From the NCBI GenBank assembly GCA_003164635.1, contig PLTV01000391.1, forward strand, positions 20,383-84,382: 64,000 nucleotides of DNA, read 5' to 3'. Position numbers and translations under genes: made by a program. The stretch comes from Acidobacteriaceae bacterium. Lineage in GTDB: Bacteria; Acidobacteriota; Terriglobia; Terriglobales; Acidobacteriaceae. The notes beneath the pieces are model-generated. The model was not told the origin of the DNA. It searched no databases and was given only the letters and a program-made list of their open reading frames with translations. Shown in pieces: positions 1 through 9,126 of the stretch. Positions within the stretch are counted from its first letter, which is position 1; every line of letters starts with the position of its first letter.

Positions 1-1532
1 CGTTCGATGCCAACGACGCGGCAGCGACAGCTCCTCTTTGGCACGTGAACTTTGGGACGCCTGCCAGCGTCAACGATGCAAACTTCGGCTGCACTGACAT
101 CAATGACAAGATGGGCATCATTGGCACCCCGGTCATCGATCCCGAAAAGACCACGTTATATGTGGTGGCGCTGACAAAAGCTGGTGGCGGCTTCTTTCAG
201 CGCCTTCATGCACTGGACCTTACCACTGGCGCCGACCTGCCCAACAGCCCGACTACCATTGATGGTCCTGGTTTTGACCCGCTGATGCAAAACCAGCGCA
301 CGGCGCTTGTTCTTTCCGGTGGGAATGTGTTGATCGGCTACGCTTCGCATTGCGACAAAGACCCCTATCACGGATTTCTATTCGGCTACGACCAAACATC
401 GTTGAATCAGGTGGGTGTATTTAATACTTCGCTGGGCGGAGAGGGAGCGAGCATCTGGCAGTCTGGTCAGGCGCCTTCCGTGGATGAGAAGGGCGACATC
501 TACTTCATCACCGGAAACGGCAGTTGGAACGGCACTACGCAATTCAGCGAGAGCTTTATCAAACTCGATACTGATATGCATCTGCTGGATTGGTTTACTC
601 CCACCAATCACCTTCAGCTCGATAAGGATGACAATGACCTGAACTCTTCCGGCGCCGTCCTGATTCCAGGAACGCACCTGGTGATAGGAGGTGGCAAGGA
701 GGGTGTACTTTACAGCATCGATACCGAACACTTGGGCCACTTAGGGGATGAGCACGCCGTCCAGCACTTTCGCGTAACCAGTTCGCATCTGCATAGCATG
801 GTTTATTGGAAGAGCGCGAGGAATGGCGATGTGCTGTATCTGTGGGGGCAGCGAGACCGGGCGCGCGCTTACCGGCTCGTCGGGAACAAGTTTGAAGAGA
901 CGCCATTCATGATTCGCCCGGACATCAATGATGGTCACCCCGGGGCGATGCTTTCTCTATCGGCTAGCGGTGGGAAGAACGGAATTCTCTGGGCAGCGAT
1001 TCATGCTACGGGTGATTCCTGGAATGAGTCCCGTCCTGGCATTTTACATGCTTACGACGCGGATGATATCAATCACGAGCTTTGGAATTCGCTACTGAAC
1101 CCGCGACGGGACGACTGCAATAATTACTCCAAGATGGCGCCCCCCACAGTTGCGAATGGAAAAGTTTATCTCGCCAGCTTTGGCACGGAAAATGTGGGAA
1201 CGGGACAGTTGTGCGTTTACGGATTGCTTCCCAATGGCCCTCCTCCTGAGGCTCCTATCGGTGTTCGTGCCATAAACAAGGGGCGGTTCGTCGAAGTGTC
1301 GTGGCGTCCGGTGCCTGAGGCAAAAACCTACACCGTAGTGTGCACGCTAGGCAGCGCGCACAGGGTTGTTTCGGGATTAACGCGTCCAGAACTCATCGAT
1401 CCTGGGATCAACACAGGAGTGGTGCAATATGTAGTCAGGGCGGTCAATGCAAATGGACAGAGCATCCCATCGGCGACGGCACGCGCCGCAATCGATGTCG
1501 CTCCCACTCGTCACAGGATGAAAATGAACTGA
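1..1532 (+). CDS. PQQ-like beta-propeller protein with C-terminal fibronectin type III domain (5' partial)
   Basis: The frame is open from base 3 to the stop at 1530-1532, so the true start lies left of the window; the GTG at 45 is only an internal valine. About 510 residues are visible. They carry repeated beta-strand motifs of the PQQ-enzyme/WD-like propeller type (YFITGNGSWNG, GGGKEGVLYSID) and then a fibronectin type III-like module from about the last 95 residues (PPPEAPIGVRA... VEVSW... YTVV). Acidobacterial proteins of this kind are usually exported, but the signal peptide would be outside the window. No catalytic residues can be pointed to, so binding or scaffold function is as likely as dehydrogenase activity. 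The next gene is convergent, 26 bp away. Confidence 0.75.
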   Translation, partial: FDANDAAATAPLWHVNFGTPASVNDANFGCTDINDKMGIIGTPVIDPEKTTLYVVALTKAGGGFFQRLHALDLTTGADLPNSPTTIDGPGFDPLMQNQRTALVLSGGNVLIGYASHCDKDPYHGFLFGYDQTSLNQVGVFNTSLGGEGASIWQSGQAPSVDEKGDIYFITGNGSWNGTTQFSESFIKLDTDMHLLDWFTPTNHLQLDKDDNDLNSSGAVLIPGTHLVIGGGKEGVLYSIDTEHLGHLGDEHAVQHFRVTSSHLHSMVYWKSARNGDVLYLWGQRDRARAYRLVGNKFEETPFMIRPDINDGHPGAMLSLSASGGKNGILWAAIHATGDSWNESRPGILHAYDADDINHELWNSLLNPRRDDCNNYSKMAPPTVANGKVYLASFGTENVGTGQLCVYGLLPNGPPPEAPIGVRAINKGRFVEVSWRPVPEAKTYTVVCTLGSAHRVVSGLTRPELIDPGINTGVVQYVVRAVNANGQSIPSATARAAIDVAPTRHRMKMN

Positions 1533-1558
1533 GTAACTAGATAGCCCCAGAGGGCTTG

Positions 1559-2416
1559 CTACACGAGGATTAGATTGCAGCCTACGGCGCGCAGTTTCGT
1601 CTGGACCTCCTCGTCGAGGCCGGTATCGCTGATGATGGTGTCGATCTCGTTAAATGGCGCTATGCGGGTCATGCTGCGCTTTGAAAACTTGCTGGAATCG
1701 GCGACCAAAATGATCTCGCGCGAAATCCGAAGCATCGCCCTGTTGACCATTGTTTCTTCCAAGTTTGCTCCGCTCACACCAAAATCCAAATCACATCCGG
1801 CCCCGCTGAGAAACAACTTGTCTGCCGAAAACTGATCGAACATTTCCTCGGTGAAGCGTCCGCTAATTGATGCGGATTCTCCACGCACCGTCCCTCCAAC
1901 AATGAAGACCTGTATGCCGCGCGCATCCAACAGCTCCGCGGCGATATTTACACCGTTGGTGATGACCTGAACGCCCTGCAACTTCTTTATCTGCCGGGCG
2001 ATTTCGAGCGTGGTGGTGCCTGAATCCAGAATGATTGTTTCGCCATCGTGGACTAGGGAGACTGCCATGGCCCCGATGCGCCGCTTCTCGTCGGAAAACG
2101 CCTTCAGACGCTCCACAACAGGCGATTCGCGCAGGATTTTATCCGGCAGTACCGCTCCGCCATGCGAGCGAAGCACCAGACCCCGCTGATGAAGTTCATT
2201 TAGATCGTTGCGGATTGTGACCGCGGATGTCTTGAAGCGTTTGGTTAGCAGGTTGACTTTCACTCGACCTGCACTGCGTACGATCTGCAGGATCTGTGTC
2301 CGCCTCTCCTCAGCCATCATTCCATCTATTGGCGACTCGGAAACAGAGGTTTCCATGGTCGGTTCGTGGTGGATTGTTTTCTCGGCCGGATCCAATATCG
2401 GGCTGTCCTTCGCCAT
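1559..2416 (-). CDS. DeoR/GlpR-family transcriptional regulator
   Basis: A 285-residue cytoplasmic repressor-type protein. After an unusual ~33-residue N-terminal tail comes the DeoR helix-turn-helix (EERRTQILQIVRSAGRVKV ... VTIRNDLNEL), then the DeoRC sugar-phosphate sensor domain with the characteristic ILDSGTTT and VITNGVN segments. ATG at 2416 is preceded by GAGG with six bases of spacing; a TTG two codons upstream is less likely, and an internal start at Met-Met-Ala-Glu-Glu would give a more typical length. Members of this family normally respond to phosphorylated sugars. The gene lies 136 bp downstream of the glycosidase-like gene on the same strand and may control it or an unseen sugar operon. 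Confidence 0.9.
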   Translation of the reverse strand: MAKDSPILDPAEKTIHHEPTMETSVSESPIDGMMAEERRTQILQIVRSAGRVKVNLLTKRFKTSAVTIRNDLNELHQRGLVLRSHGGAVLPDKILRESPVVERLKAFSDEKRRIGAMAVSLVHDGETIILDSGTTTLEIARQIKKLQGVQVITNGVNIAAELLDARGIQVFIVGGTVRGESASISGRFTEEMFDQFSADKLFLSGAGCDLDFGVSGANLEETMVNRAMLRISREIILVADSSKFSKRSMTRIAPFNEIDTIISDTGLDEEVQTKLRAVGCNLILV

Positions 2417-2552
2417 TCTCAACCTCGATCTTCCCTGCTATAGCCCCGCTAATCCAGTTTAATTGTCAAAATGAGGGAACGAGAAGAAAAGAAAAGAGAC
2501 CGAAGAACAATCGGCAATGTTGAAGTACTTCGTTCCATTGCAATCAAACCTG

Positions 2553-4121
2553 CTAACCCATGTTGGAACGCAGAGTGAGCGATCCATCTTCGTTGAGTTC
2601 TTGATGACAAGCCCAACGCACCGGATATCGCATTCCTTTCACTTCGATTTCCGCGCTAAGCTTCAGGCGTTGCCAATTTGTCTCCCTGGGAAGAACAAAC
2701 TGAGCTTGCCGGATTTTGCCGGGCAACGGATAGCCGGCATCCAGGCATCCGCTGCAAAGGGCCTTTCCATCCTCACTCTCGACCGTTACGCGCAACACGC
2801 CCGGAACCCCGGCAATGCCGTCATTGGCGAAGCCCACAATCAACCCCGCAAAGCCGTCATTCAGATAACTCCACAGGAAGGACGGCCGCACTTGATAGCC
2901 GATTCGGCGATTGATCCGGTCGAACCATAACGGAGAAGCCTGGTAGGAACGCTCAAGATTCTTTGCGCTGATCTGATGGAAGTTCCAAAGCGACCAATAA
3001 TTCGCGCCGACATCCATGACGTGAGCGATCATATTCTCCGCCGGCGAGATGCCCTCCACGCGATTGCTCGGGTCCGGGGCTTTGCCTGGCAGCCCTTGCT
3101 CGAGGAGCGCAGCGATCCACGGTGGCCGATTGCTGAGAGCTTCAATTTGCTCGTTCTCAATAAAGATGGTGTCGCTGCGAATCCAGTTATTGCTGCGTAC
3201 CGAGCGGTCGAGCAATTCGGAATTCCCGACGCGGCTGAAATCCGGCTGCGTATTCGTAAGCAATGGAGTTTTCGTGAAGCCTTCTAGTTGCAACTGGAGC
3301 ATCTCAATCCAGGTACGTTCCGCAGTCTGATAGTCAGGGAATGGGCTGTTGCTGAAAGGCCACGTATGGCCTTCGCCCCAAAATCCATACATGAACGTAT
3401 CAATAAACTCGATAAGTGGATTTCCGTTAAACTCCGCTGCAAGCAGGCCTACGAGTTCACGAAAGGCTTGTTGAAAAGACGGATGATCAAAGCGAGGCTG
3501 ATAGCGTGAATGAGGATTATCTAAAAAGCGCTGTGCAGCGGCCTTATCTTGCGGGTTGGTAAGAAGCAGATCCACCTTCGGCACGCGGTCAAGCACAAAG
3601 TCAGGAAGAGCTGGTGCGCGCAAGTAATCCGGTGCGCTCATTTGGATACGCAAGCCAACTCTCTTGTTATTTTTCCTAGCCAGGTCGAGAACGAGTTTCA
3701 GATAATCGGGAAGCTCCAAACGGCCGGTGCGAGGCTGAACTTCTCGCCATGTGGGTCGAACATAGAGCTGCTGACCCAGGGGAAACAGGACCAGATCTTC
3801 AATGGCCTTCAAAACATCGTCCGACTTGATCTCTTCTGTTCCCATATCGGCCGTGACGTAGGTAACCAGGCCTCTTCCGTAGTTCGAGACCGCCTCCTCT
3901 GAAGGTGTTGTGGTCATCACCACTTCATCGCCGGGGATGGCCGCATCGGGCGCATATTGCGGAAAGGGTCCCTGGTTGAGGCGATCGGTGACGGGGGGCC
4001 CGGAGCCAAAATCGTAGTTCCCCCAGTTATGCGCGCGCACCGCTGCATGCGCAGGCCCCCCACTCATCTTGAGAGCGCCGTACACCGCGATGCCGTTTTT
4101 CAGAAAGTCTCTGCGCTTCAT
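2553..4121 (-). CDS. Tat-exported glycosidase-like protein (DUF4832-type)
   Basis: 522 residues beginning with a twin-arginine signal (MKRRDFLKNG followed by a hydrophobic stretch ending near AHA at residue 26), so the protein is probably folded before export. The body resembles TIM-barrel glycosidase-like proteins of the DUF4832 type: RGLVTYVTA near residue 83, LVLDLARKNNKRVGLRI around 147, and an acidic FIDTFMYGFWGEG segment near 240 that would sit at barrel strand ends. A C-terminal beta-sandwich follows (GVLRVTVESEDG). The substrate is unknown. I base the family assignment on overall pattern, not on a clear catalytic signature. It precedes the DeoR-type regulator on the same strand. Confidence 0.6.
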   Translation of the reverse strand: MKRRDFLKNGIAVYGALKMSGGPAHAAVRAHNWGNYDFGSGPPVTDRLNQGPFPQYAPDAAIPGDEVVMTTTPSEEAVSNYGRGLVTYVTADMGTEEIKSDDVLKAIEDLVLFPLGQQLYVRPTWREVQPRTGRLELPDYLKLVLDLARKNNKRVGLRIQMSAPDYLRAPALPDFVLDRVPKVDLLLTNPQDKAAAQRFLDNPHSRYQPRFDHPSFQQAFRELVGLLAAEFNGNPLIEFIDTFMYGFWGEGHTWPFSNSPFPDYQTAERTWIEMLQLQLEGFTKTPLLTNTQPDFSRVGNSELLDRSVRSNNWIRSDTIFIENEQIEALSNRPPWIAALLEQGLPGKAPDPSNRVEGISPAENMIAHVMDVGANYWSLWNFHQISAKNLERSYQASPLWFDRINRRIGYQVRPSFLWSYLNDGFAGLIVGFANDGIAGVPGVLRVTVESEDGKALCSGCLDAGYPLPGKIRQAQFVLPRETNWQRLKLSAEIEVKGMRYPVRWACHQELNEDGSLTLRSNMG

Positions 4122-4356
4122 TGTGCTCGGTAATTCTTTGGATCACTTGTGGCTTTCAATCAGCACCGCCGCCATTTTGCCGCATGAGACACACAAAAGA
4201 AAACGAAACTCCGATATCTTCGTTTTCCTGCGACATTCCGCCAAGCTGTACCCGATAGTTGTTCTTATATATCTATTGCTTTACGTTGTCGAGTGGAAGA
4301 TTCTTCATCTCGTGCGACCGTCCTGCCGGATTCCCTGTCAGCATCGGCCGGCCGTT
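4122..4356. other. Intergenic region without recognised gene
   Basis: This stretch upstream of the Tat-exported protein and downstream of the zinc-ribbon run contains no supported gene. A perfect 10-bp palindrome, CGGCCGGCCG, lies at 4345-4354 beside the candidate terminator. The promoter of the leftward gene should lie here, but I cannot assign -35 and -10 boxes. Confidence 0.4.
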
Positions 4357-4375
4357 AAGCATTCTGGCAATGCTT
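4357..4375 (-). terminator. Candidate terminator of the zinc-ribbon operon
   Basis: A perfect 7-bp stem (AAGCATT / AATGCTT) with a 5-base loop starts six bases after the stop codon of the OmpA-domain gene. On the minus strand it is followed by TTAACGG, so the T-tract is short. Position supports termination; sequence support is moderate. Confidence 0.4.
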
Positions 4376-4381
4376 TGTTTG

Positions 4382-6214
4382 CTACTCGCGGGTGAGTTCG
4401 ACGCGCCGGTTGCGTGCGCGTCCCTCAAGCGTGTCATTGGTCTCGATGGGACGGGACGCGCCGAAGCCATTGGTCGAAAGCCGTTCCGGAGCGATGTGGT
4501 AGCGATCGACCAGCGCCTGCTTCACAGCAGCGGCCCTGCGTTTCGATAAGTCGAGGTTATAGGCATCCCCGCCGATGTTATCCGTGTGGCCTTCAACGGT
4601 CAGCTTCCAATCGGGATTGTCGGTCATGGCCTGGACAATTTCTTTGAGCACCTTCTCTGACTCCGGCTTGATGGTGTCTTTGTTGAAGTCGAAGTAGATA
4701 CCGTAAGTGACTGCGCGTTTCTGCTCTGCGAGCTGCTTTTCAACCGTGTTAACCGCTTTCGCGACCTTGAAGTCGATTTTTACGACTTCGAGGCGGAACT
4801 TACCGTCGTGATAAACAGGATCTTTCACTCTCCAAAGAAGCACGAGTGGATCAAGAGGATCGTCGATGACATAGAGCTCGGACTGAGAGTGGTTGGGCCG
4901 ATACTTCCTGGGTCGCGGGTCTGGACTTGGGGAGTCGGTAATTCCAGCTAAATGGATGGCGGGTAGAGTGACGCGCTCATCGTTCACAATCATTGGATAC
5001 GGAACGTCTTCGGGTTCGACGCGGGTGAGAACCCCAACATCGTGATACGGCTTTTCCGCATCGTCGTAGGATTGGAAACTCAGGTAGTCCATCGAGATTT
5101 TTCCCGTAGATTTGATCTCGCCGAAGGACTTATCAGACAGCCGAAGTCGCGTTGCGCCGTGAACGAGTGGCGGAACGTGGGTACCATTCTCAGTGATGTA
5201 CTTGATGCCGGAACGAACGTCATCGTTGCAGACGGTTGTCTGATGGCTGCTGGCCCCCTGCTCGCTTCCGTCGTCCTGCTTGAATTTGGGGGTGTCACTC
5301 GTCAATTCAAGAGAAGCCGGCGTGAGCTCCCTGATCGAAAGGGTGCTTTCCACGTCTTGATAGACAATGCCCCATGAGTTTGTGATGACGGTTCCTTGCT
5401 CAAGTGGAATGCGCGCTCCCGTCTGAGCCGGATAGGGCGCAGGCGCACAAGGCTCGACGTGATCGCGTTCCGATACCGACTCAACTGGATCGCCTTGATC
5501 CTGGTCGCCATTGATCATGCTCGCGAAGCCCTCGAGCAGTCCGGCCGCGCCGTTTGGCGGATTTGCTGCGGGAGTTCCGGGCTTTTCGTCACTGTGGCCG
5601 GGCGTCGAAGGAACATCTGCCTGTCTCCCCTCAGGCAACGCAGCGTCCGCCTGGTGCAGCAAGGCAGTCGCTTTCTGCTTGACCTTGTAACCCACGTAGA
5701 CAACTCCACCAACCACGAGCACGGCGATCAACGCAAGAACTGCGAGCCCGATCAGCAGCGCAGGCAGACAACTGCTTTTGGAACTCGTAGTCGGTTGCAC
5801 CGGTGCAACACCGGCCGGAACTGGAGGAGTCGGCCTCCAGTTGGCGGCAGGTTGCGGTTCTGGCGCGACCGACGGCGATACAGGCGGCGCCTGGCGTTGG
5901 ACAGGAGGGACCTGCGCGGGCGTAGGAGCCATCGACTGCCACTCATCCGCAGGCGCAACTTCCGCGGGCCGAGAGGGAGCATCTGAAATCGTAGTGCCAA
6001 TTGCCTCCCACTCCCCCTGCGGTGGCGGAGCTGCCGAAACAGGGCTCGTCAGCCATTCTCCTGCCAGGGACGCCTCCGCCTTCTCCGCAGGCGGCGCATC
6101 CGCTGGCTGCGCTGGCACGCTCGTTGCCAGTGCCGTAGCCACTGGACTGCCGCATCCAGTGCAGAACTTAAGACCAGACTCGAGCGGATTGCCGCATTTC
6201 GTGCAAAAGTTCAT
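4382..6214 (-). CDS. Zinc-ribbon, single-TM, OmpA-domain envelope protein
   Basis: 610 residues in an unusual order. An N-terminal zinc ribbon has two CxxCG knuckles (C4, C7, C18, C21). A Pro/Ala-rich linker of about 120 residues follows, with a recurring tryptophan motif (GEW, GEW, DEW, NW near residues 53, 68, 91, 126). Then come one transmembrane helix (about 150-175), a 300-residue exported region, and a C-terminal OmpA domain (YFDFNKDTIKP ... VEGHTDNIGG ... LSKRRAAAV ... NRRVEL) that should bind peptidoglycan. The topology is probably zinc ribbon in the cytoplasm and OmpA domain in the periplasm. Start is ATG 6214, only six bases after the lipoprotein stop, so the two are co-transcribed. 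Function unknown; it could tie an inner-membrane assembly to the cell wall. Confidence 0.85.
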   Translation of the reverse strand: MNFCTKCGNPLESGLKFCTGCGSPVATALATSVPAQPADAPPAEKAEASLAGEWLTSPVSAAPPPQGEWEAIGTTISDAPSRPAEVAPADEWQSMAPTPAQVPPVQRQAPPVSPSVAPEPQPAANWRPTPPVPAGVAPVQPTTSSKSSCLPALLIGLAVLALIAVLVVGGVVYVGYKVKQKATALLHQADAALPEGRQADVPSTPGHSDEKPGTPAANPPNGAAGLLEGFASMINGDQDQGDPVESVSERDHVEPCAPAPYPAQTGARIPLEQGTVITNSWGIVYQDVESTLSIRELTPASLELTSDTPKFKQDDGSEQGASSHQTTVCNDDVRSGIKYITENGTHVPPLVHGATRLRLSDKSFGEIKSTGKISMDYLSFQSYDDAEKPYHDVGVLTRVEPEDVPYPMIVNDERVTLPAIHLAGITDSPSPDPRPRKYRPNHSQSELYVIDDPLDPLVLLWRVKDPVYHDGKFRLEVVKIDFKVAKAVNTVEKQLAEQKRAVTYGIYFDFNKDTIKPESEKVLKEIVQAMTDNPDWKLTVEGHTDNIGGDAYNLDLSKRRAAAVKQALVDRYHIAPERLSTNGFGASRPIETNDTLEGRARNRRVELTRE

Positions 6215-6220
6215 GGGATG

Positions 6221-8062
6221 TTATCCACCTTTCGGCGTTGCGCACTTGGAGGGAATCTGTGTTTCCCCGTGGAACAATCTCAGCGATGGGCCTCTCAGGA
6301 TGGAACCAGCGCGGTCAACCTTGTGACTTGTGAAAGGCGACAGGAAGAAGTTGATCGCGTCTGTAATTACGGCCGGCAACTGGTAACCTACGCCCGAGTC
6401 GATAAATGCTTCAATCGTGCCTTGTCGACACGGGAAACCTATGTCGGGTGCCCGCAACATCGTTCCGGTGAAACGGATGCCGGCATACACTCCAGTGCTG
6501 AATCCAAACGCGCCAATCCCAACCATCGTGCGTACGGAGAAGCCCATCACCAGCGAGTTGATACCCACCGAGATTCCCTCAGTAGAGTTGCCGAGGTCGG
6601 TGTCGGCCTTGAGATCCGTCGGCGTGGTGACGCGCCATCCTCCGTTCCAGTAGCCGGCGTTCACACCGCCACCGAACGAGTAGTTGCCTTCGGCGTTCAG
6701 CACGGATGTTTTAGCGCTGAAACCTGTACTCACCGTGAAGGCCGAGCTGAAAGTAAGCTCAAAGGGCATTCCGGCGGCGCCCAGTGGAATCGTCAGATCG
6801 ATGGGCAGTGTCAGGGTCTTGTGAAAGTTGACCTTGAACTCCTGTGTGGCAGAGGAGTTCATGTGCAGCTTCAACCCGACCGCGCCATTCAAACCCACTC
6901 CGCAGTCCTGAATCTTCGCGTCTTTGATGTGCAGGAAGAAATGAATTCCCGCGGTCTGAATGTTCAGCAATCCATATGCGTTCAGGTTGAGGCCATTCTT
7001 GTTGTAGAGATACTGCACTCCAATACCGTGATTGCCGGCGATCGCATGGGCCGCCACACCTTGCAGCTCAACTTCGGGCACCTGGCCGGTCGTCGCCGCG
7101 GGAGGGATATTCTGGATTGGTAGAGTCGGCGCATGGATGCCGCCGACGCCAGGCACTCCCGGCATCTGCAAACCGGCGTAGCTGGCCGAGAGCAGGCGTG
7201 GCCCAGCTTGACCGGCCCTTCTATTCGGGGAGAATTGCGCCTTATGCAGAGTGTTCGGTATCCATTTGGTCCCTTCTCTGCGAGAGCGGACCCGGCGTCC
7301 ATCCGCGTATTTCCGGAGCATGGAATCGGGCGTCCATTTGCCGCTCGTGGATACGCGCGAGAGGATAAACTGCTCGTCGATATGGTCAGGCGATTCGTTC
7401 TTTGATGTGCTCTTCTTGTCGTCGCTGGCGTCCTGCGGTTCGGGATAGTCGGGAGCAACGTAGGAGATCATGTTGTTCATGTCGATCGCCTGGTCCATTG
7501 CGAAGTCGCCGTTGCGGATCACGTCAGTGATCTGCACTGGGCCCATGATCACCGTCGCGGTATCGCCGCTTCGCTTGATGCTCAGCACCCGGCCCACGGC
7601 GCGGCTAGTGGCAAACACCACTTTGCCTTCCTGGAAGTCGCTCACCTGCGGCGCGTTGGCGTCGAAGGTCCACGTCATTCCGTCGCTGGCAATCGACTTG
7701 ATTGCCTTGTCGCCCTGCTCCATCAAAATGACGTCGGGCTGATACTCGACTGCCGGGTCGCGCTTGGGAGAGATGCCGAACTTTACTTGCGATTCGGTCA
7801 TCGAGTGCGGGTCAATGGTGTGGGCAATGGTCGCTTTTGGATGCGACTTCAAGTCGAACATCTCATCGATAGCGGCTTTGCTGGCGTGCGGATCTCCGCT
7901 GGAGAATGAATTCGCGGGTGTCTGGTCTCCTGACCCAGGAGAGCGGTGTTCGTTGTCGGGGGAGGCCGCATGCTTGCAGCCCGCAAGGACAAGACAAATC
8001 ACAAGCACCTTTACCAGCACCCTGCCAACCTGGGATCGGCTCCGACTTTGAGATCGAATCAT
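6221..8062 (-). CDS. Large lipoprotein of unknown function
   Basis: With the ATG at 8062 the protein has 613 residues and a clear lipoprotein signal: Arg/Lys-rich N-terminus, hydrophobic stretch, and lipobox LAGC at residues 26-29. That start is preceded by GGAG with four bases of spacing; ATG 8074 and GTG 8077 are also possible. After a disordered Ser/Pro/Asp-rich tether come a domain that includes TVIMGPVQITDVI and, from about residue 330, a Gly-rich all-beta region that could be a lipid-binding or barrel-like fold. I do not recognise the family. Its six-base spacing to the OmpA-domain gene strongly suggests a joint job in the envelope. Confidence 0.75.
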   Translation of the reverse strand: MIRSQSRSRSQVGRVLVKVLVICLVLAGCKHAASPDNEHRSPGSGDQTPANSFSSGDPHASKAAIDEMFDLKSHPKATIAHTIDPHSMTESQVKFGISPKRDPAVEYQPDVILMEQGDKAIKSIASDGMTWTFDANAPQVSDFQEGKVVFATSRAVGRVLSIKRSGDTATVIMGPVQITDVIRNGDFAMDQAIDMNNMISYVAPDYPEPQDASDDKKSTSKNESPDHIDEQFILSRVSTSGKWTPDSMLRKYADGRRVRSRREGTKWIPNTLHKAQFSPNRRAGQAGPRLLSASYAGLQMPGVPGVGGIHAPTLPIQNIPPAATTGQVPEVELQGVAAHAIAGNHGIGVQYLYNKNGLNLNAYGLLNIQTAGIHFFLHIKDAKIQDCGVGLNGAVGLKLHMNSSATQEFKVNFHKTLTLPIDLTIPLGAAGMPFELTFSSAFTVSTGFSAKTSVLNAEGNYSFGGGVNAGYWNGGWRVTTPTDLKADTDLGNSTEGISVGINSLVMGFSVRTMVGIGAFGFSTGVYAGIRFTGTMLRAPDIGFPCRQGTIEAFIDSGVGYQLPAVITDAINFFLSPFTSHKVDRAGSILRGPSLRLFHGETQIPSKCATPKGG

Positions 8063-8200
8063 CGCGCTCCTCATCACAGTCCTGCCTTAGCAAAAACCCC
8101 ACTCAATTGGCAGATTCCGACTGAGGGGCTGGCAAAATAACGCATTGGGTCTCCTCCTCAAACAAGCGAAAGCAAATCATTTCTCGCCGAAACAGGGCGG

Positions 8201-8539
8201 CTAAAAACACCCAAAACTGTGGCTTCCGTGACAAAAACACATGGTGTTTACCGAGAGGACCGAGAACAGCAGGAGCAAATGAGCGAACGGAAGAAGGAAT
8301 AGAAAGGGAGTCGGCGGTTTCCACCACGGGCGGTCCTTTCGACGCCCGAAGAGGTATGCGAATGCCACACAGTATCCCAGCGGATAACTCCAGAGCCAGA
8401 GAACCCCCACCCATCTGGCCGCTTCAGCTGCGCCGTGGAGCGGTGCGTCGAAGATGAAAGCGCTAAAGAAAAAGACGATCGGCCACAGCACAACCAGCAG
8501 GGAGGAAAGAACAATCGAGATCACGGCGAATGCTTTCAT
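8201..8539 (-). CDS. Small integral membrane protein
   Basis: 112 residues from the ATG at 8539 (MKAFAVIS...), with three to four predicted membrane helices (about 4-26, 36-55 and 72-95) and a Cys/His-rich tail (MCFCHGSHSFGC) that could bind metal. A start 13 codons upstream is open but would add hydrophilic residues before the first helix. No family recognised. It sits in the middle of the same-strand zinc-ribbon run, 35 bp from the upstream gene and 138 bp before the lipoprotein. Confidence 0.6.
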   Translation of the reverse strand: MKAFAVISIVLSSLLVVLWPIVFFFSAFIFDAPLHGAAEAARWVGVLWLWSYPLGYCVAFAYLFGRRKDRPWWKPPTPFLFLLPFAHLLLLFSVLSVNTMCFCHGSHSFGCF

Positions 8540-8574
8540 GTCCGCGTATGCCCCATGAGCAGAGCAGTCTCGAA

Positions 8575-9042
8575 TCAAAGCCCAGCCTGTTTTTCGGCAA
8601 GAGCACCAATGACCGGGAGGCGAAACTTTTTACCCTGGTAAGCGGCATACATCAAGTAAGCCCACAGGCAGAAACCTCCCAGCATGAGCACCAGATCAAC
8701 GGGCATCTGGATGAGGAAGAAGAGGCCCTTGGTGATGGCGCTCAGCACCATGCCGACAATCATCCACACGAACCAAAACCCGATCCATGCGACGTTGAAG
8801 AAGATCGACTGGAATGCGTGGAAGCGCACGAACGGGTCCTTCTTATAGGGATCGATGACGAGAAAGAGGATGCCGGTGATGAAGCCGGCTAGATAGGCCA
8901 GGGCGCCGGCCGCATTGACGCTCATGGCCGCCGGCTGCGCCGTTGCGGCAATCGCTATTGCGGGAGGAATGGGCGCTCCGCAGAATCCGCAGTTGTTCGA
9001 TCCCTCACTCAACGACTTTCCACACGACAGGCAAAAACTCAT
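8575..9042 (-). CDS. Zinc-ribbon membrane protein, DUF4870-like
   Basis: 155 residues from ATG 9042, which is chosen because GGGAG lies six bases upstream; the ATG at 9048 abuts that ribosome-binding site. Two CxxCG-type knuckles (FCLSCG and NCGFCG) form an N-terminal zinc ribbon. A short Ala/Pro linker and three or four membrane helices follow, with the motif DPFVRFHAFQS typical of DUF4870-like membrane proteins. No catalytic function is known for this family. It is one of three zinc-ribbon membrane proteins in this run. Confidence 0.8.
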   Translation of the reverse strand: MSFCLSCGKSLSEGSNNCGFCGAPIPPAIAIAATAQPAAMSVNAAGALAYLAGFITGILFLVIDPYKKDPFVRFHAFQSIFFNVAWIGFWFVWMIVGMVLSAITKGLFFLIQMPVDLVLMLGGFCLWAYLMYAAYQGKKFRLPVIGALAEKQAGL

Positions 9043-9126
9043 CTTCATCTCCCTCTGCGCGGGGCAGGCATTGCTTTCCAGCCGGCGCACCGGCAAATCA
9101 AATTGTTTCTACGCGGACATGCGGGT

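Noticed and set aside
6218..7123. Long open frame on the plus strand (301 codons)
   Set aside because: It lies antisense within the lipoprotein gene, has no recognisable domain and no ribosome-binding site; it is a byproduct of high GC codon use.
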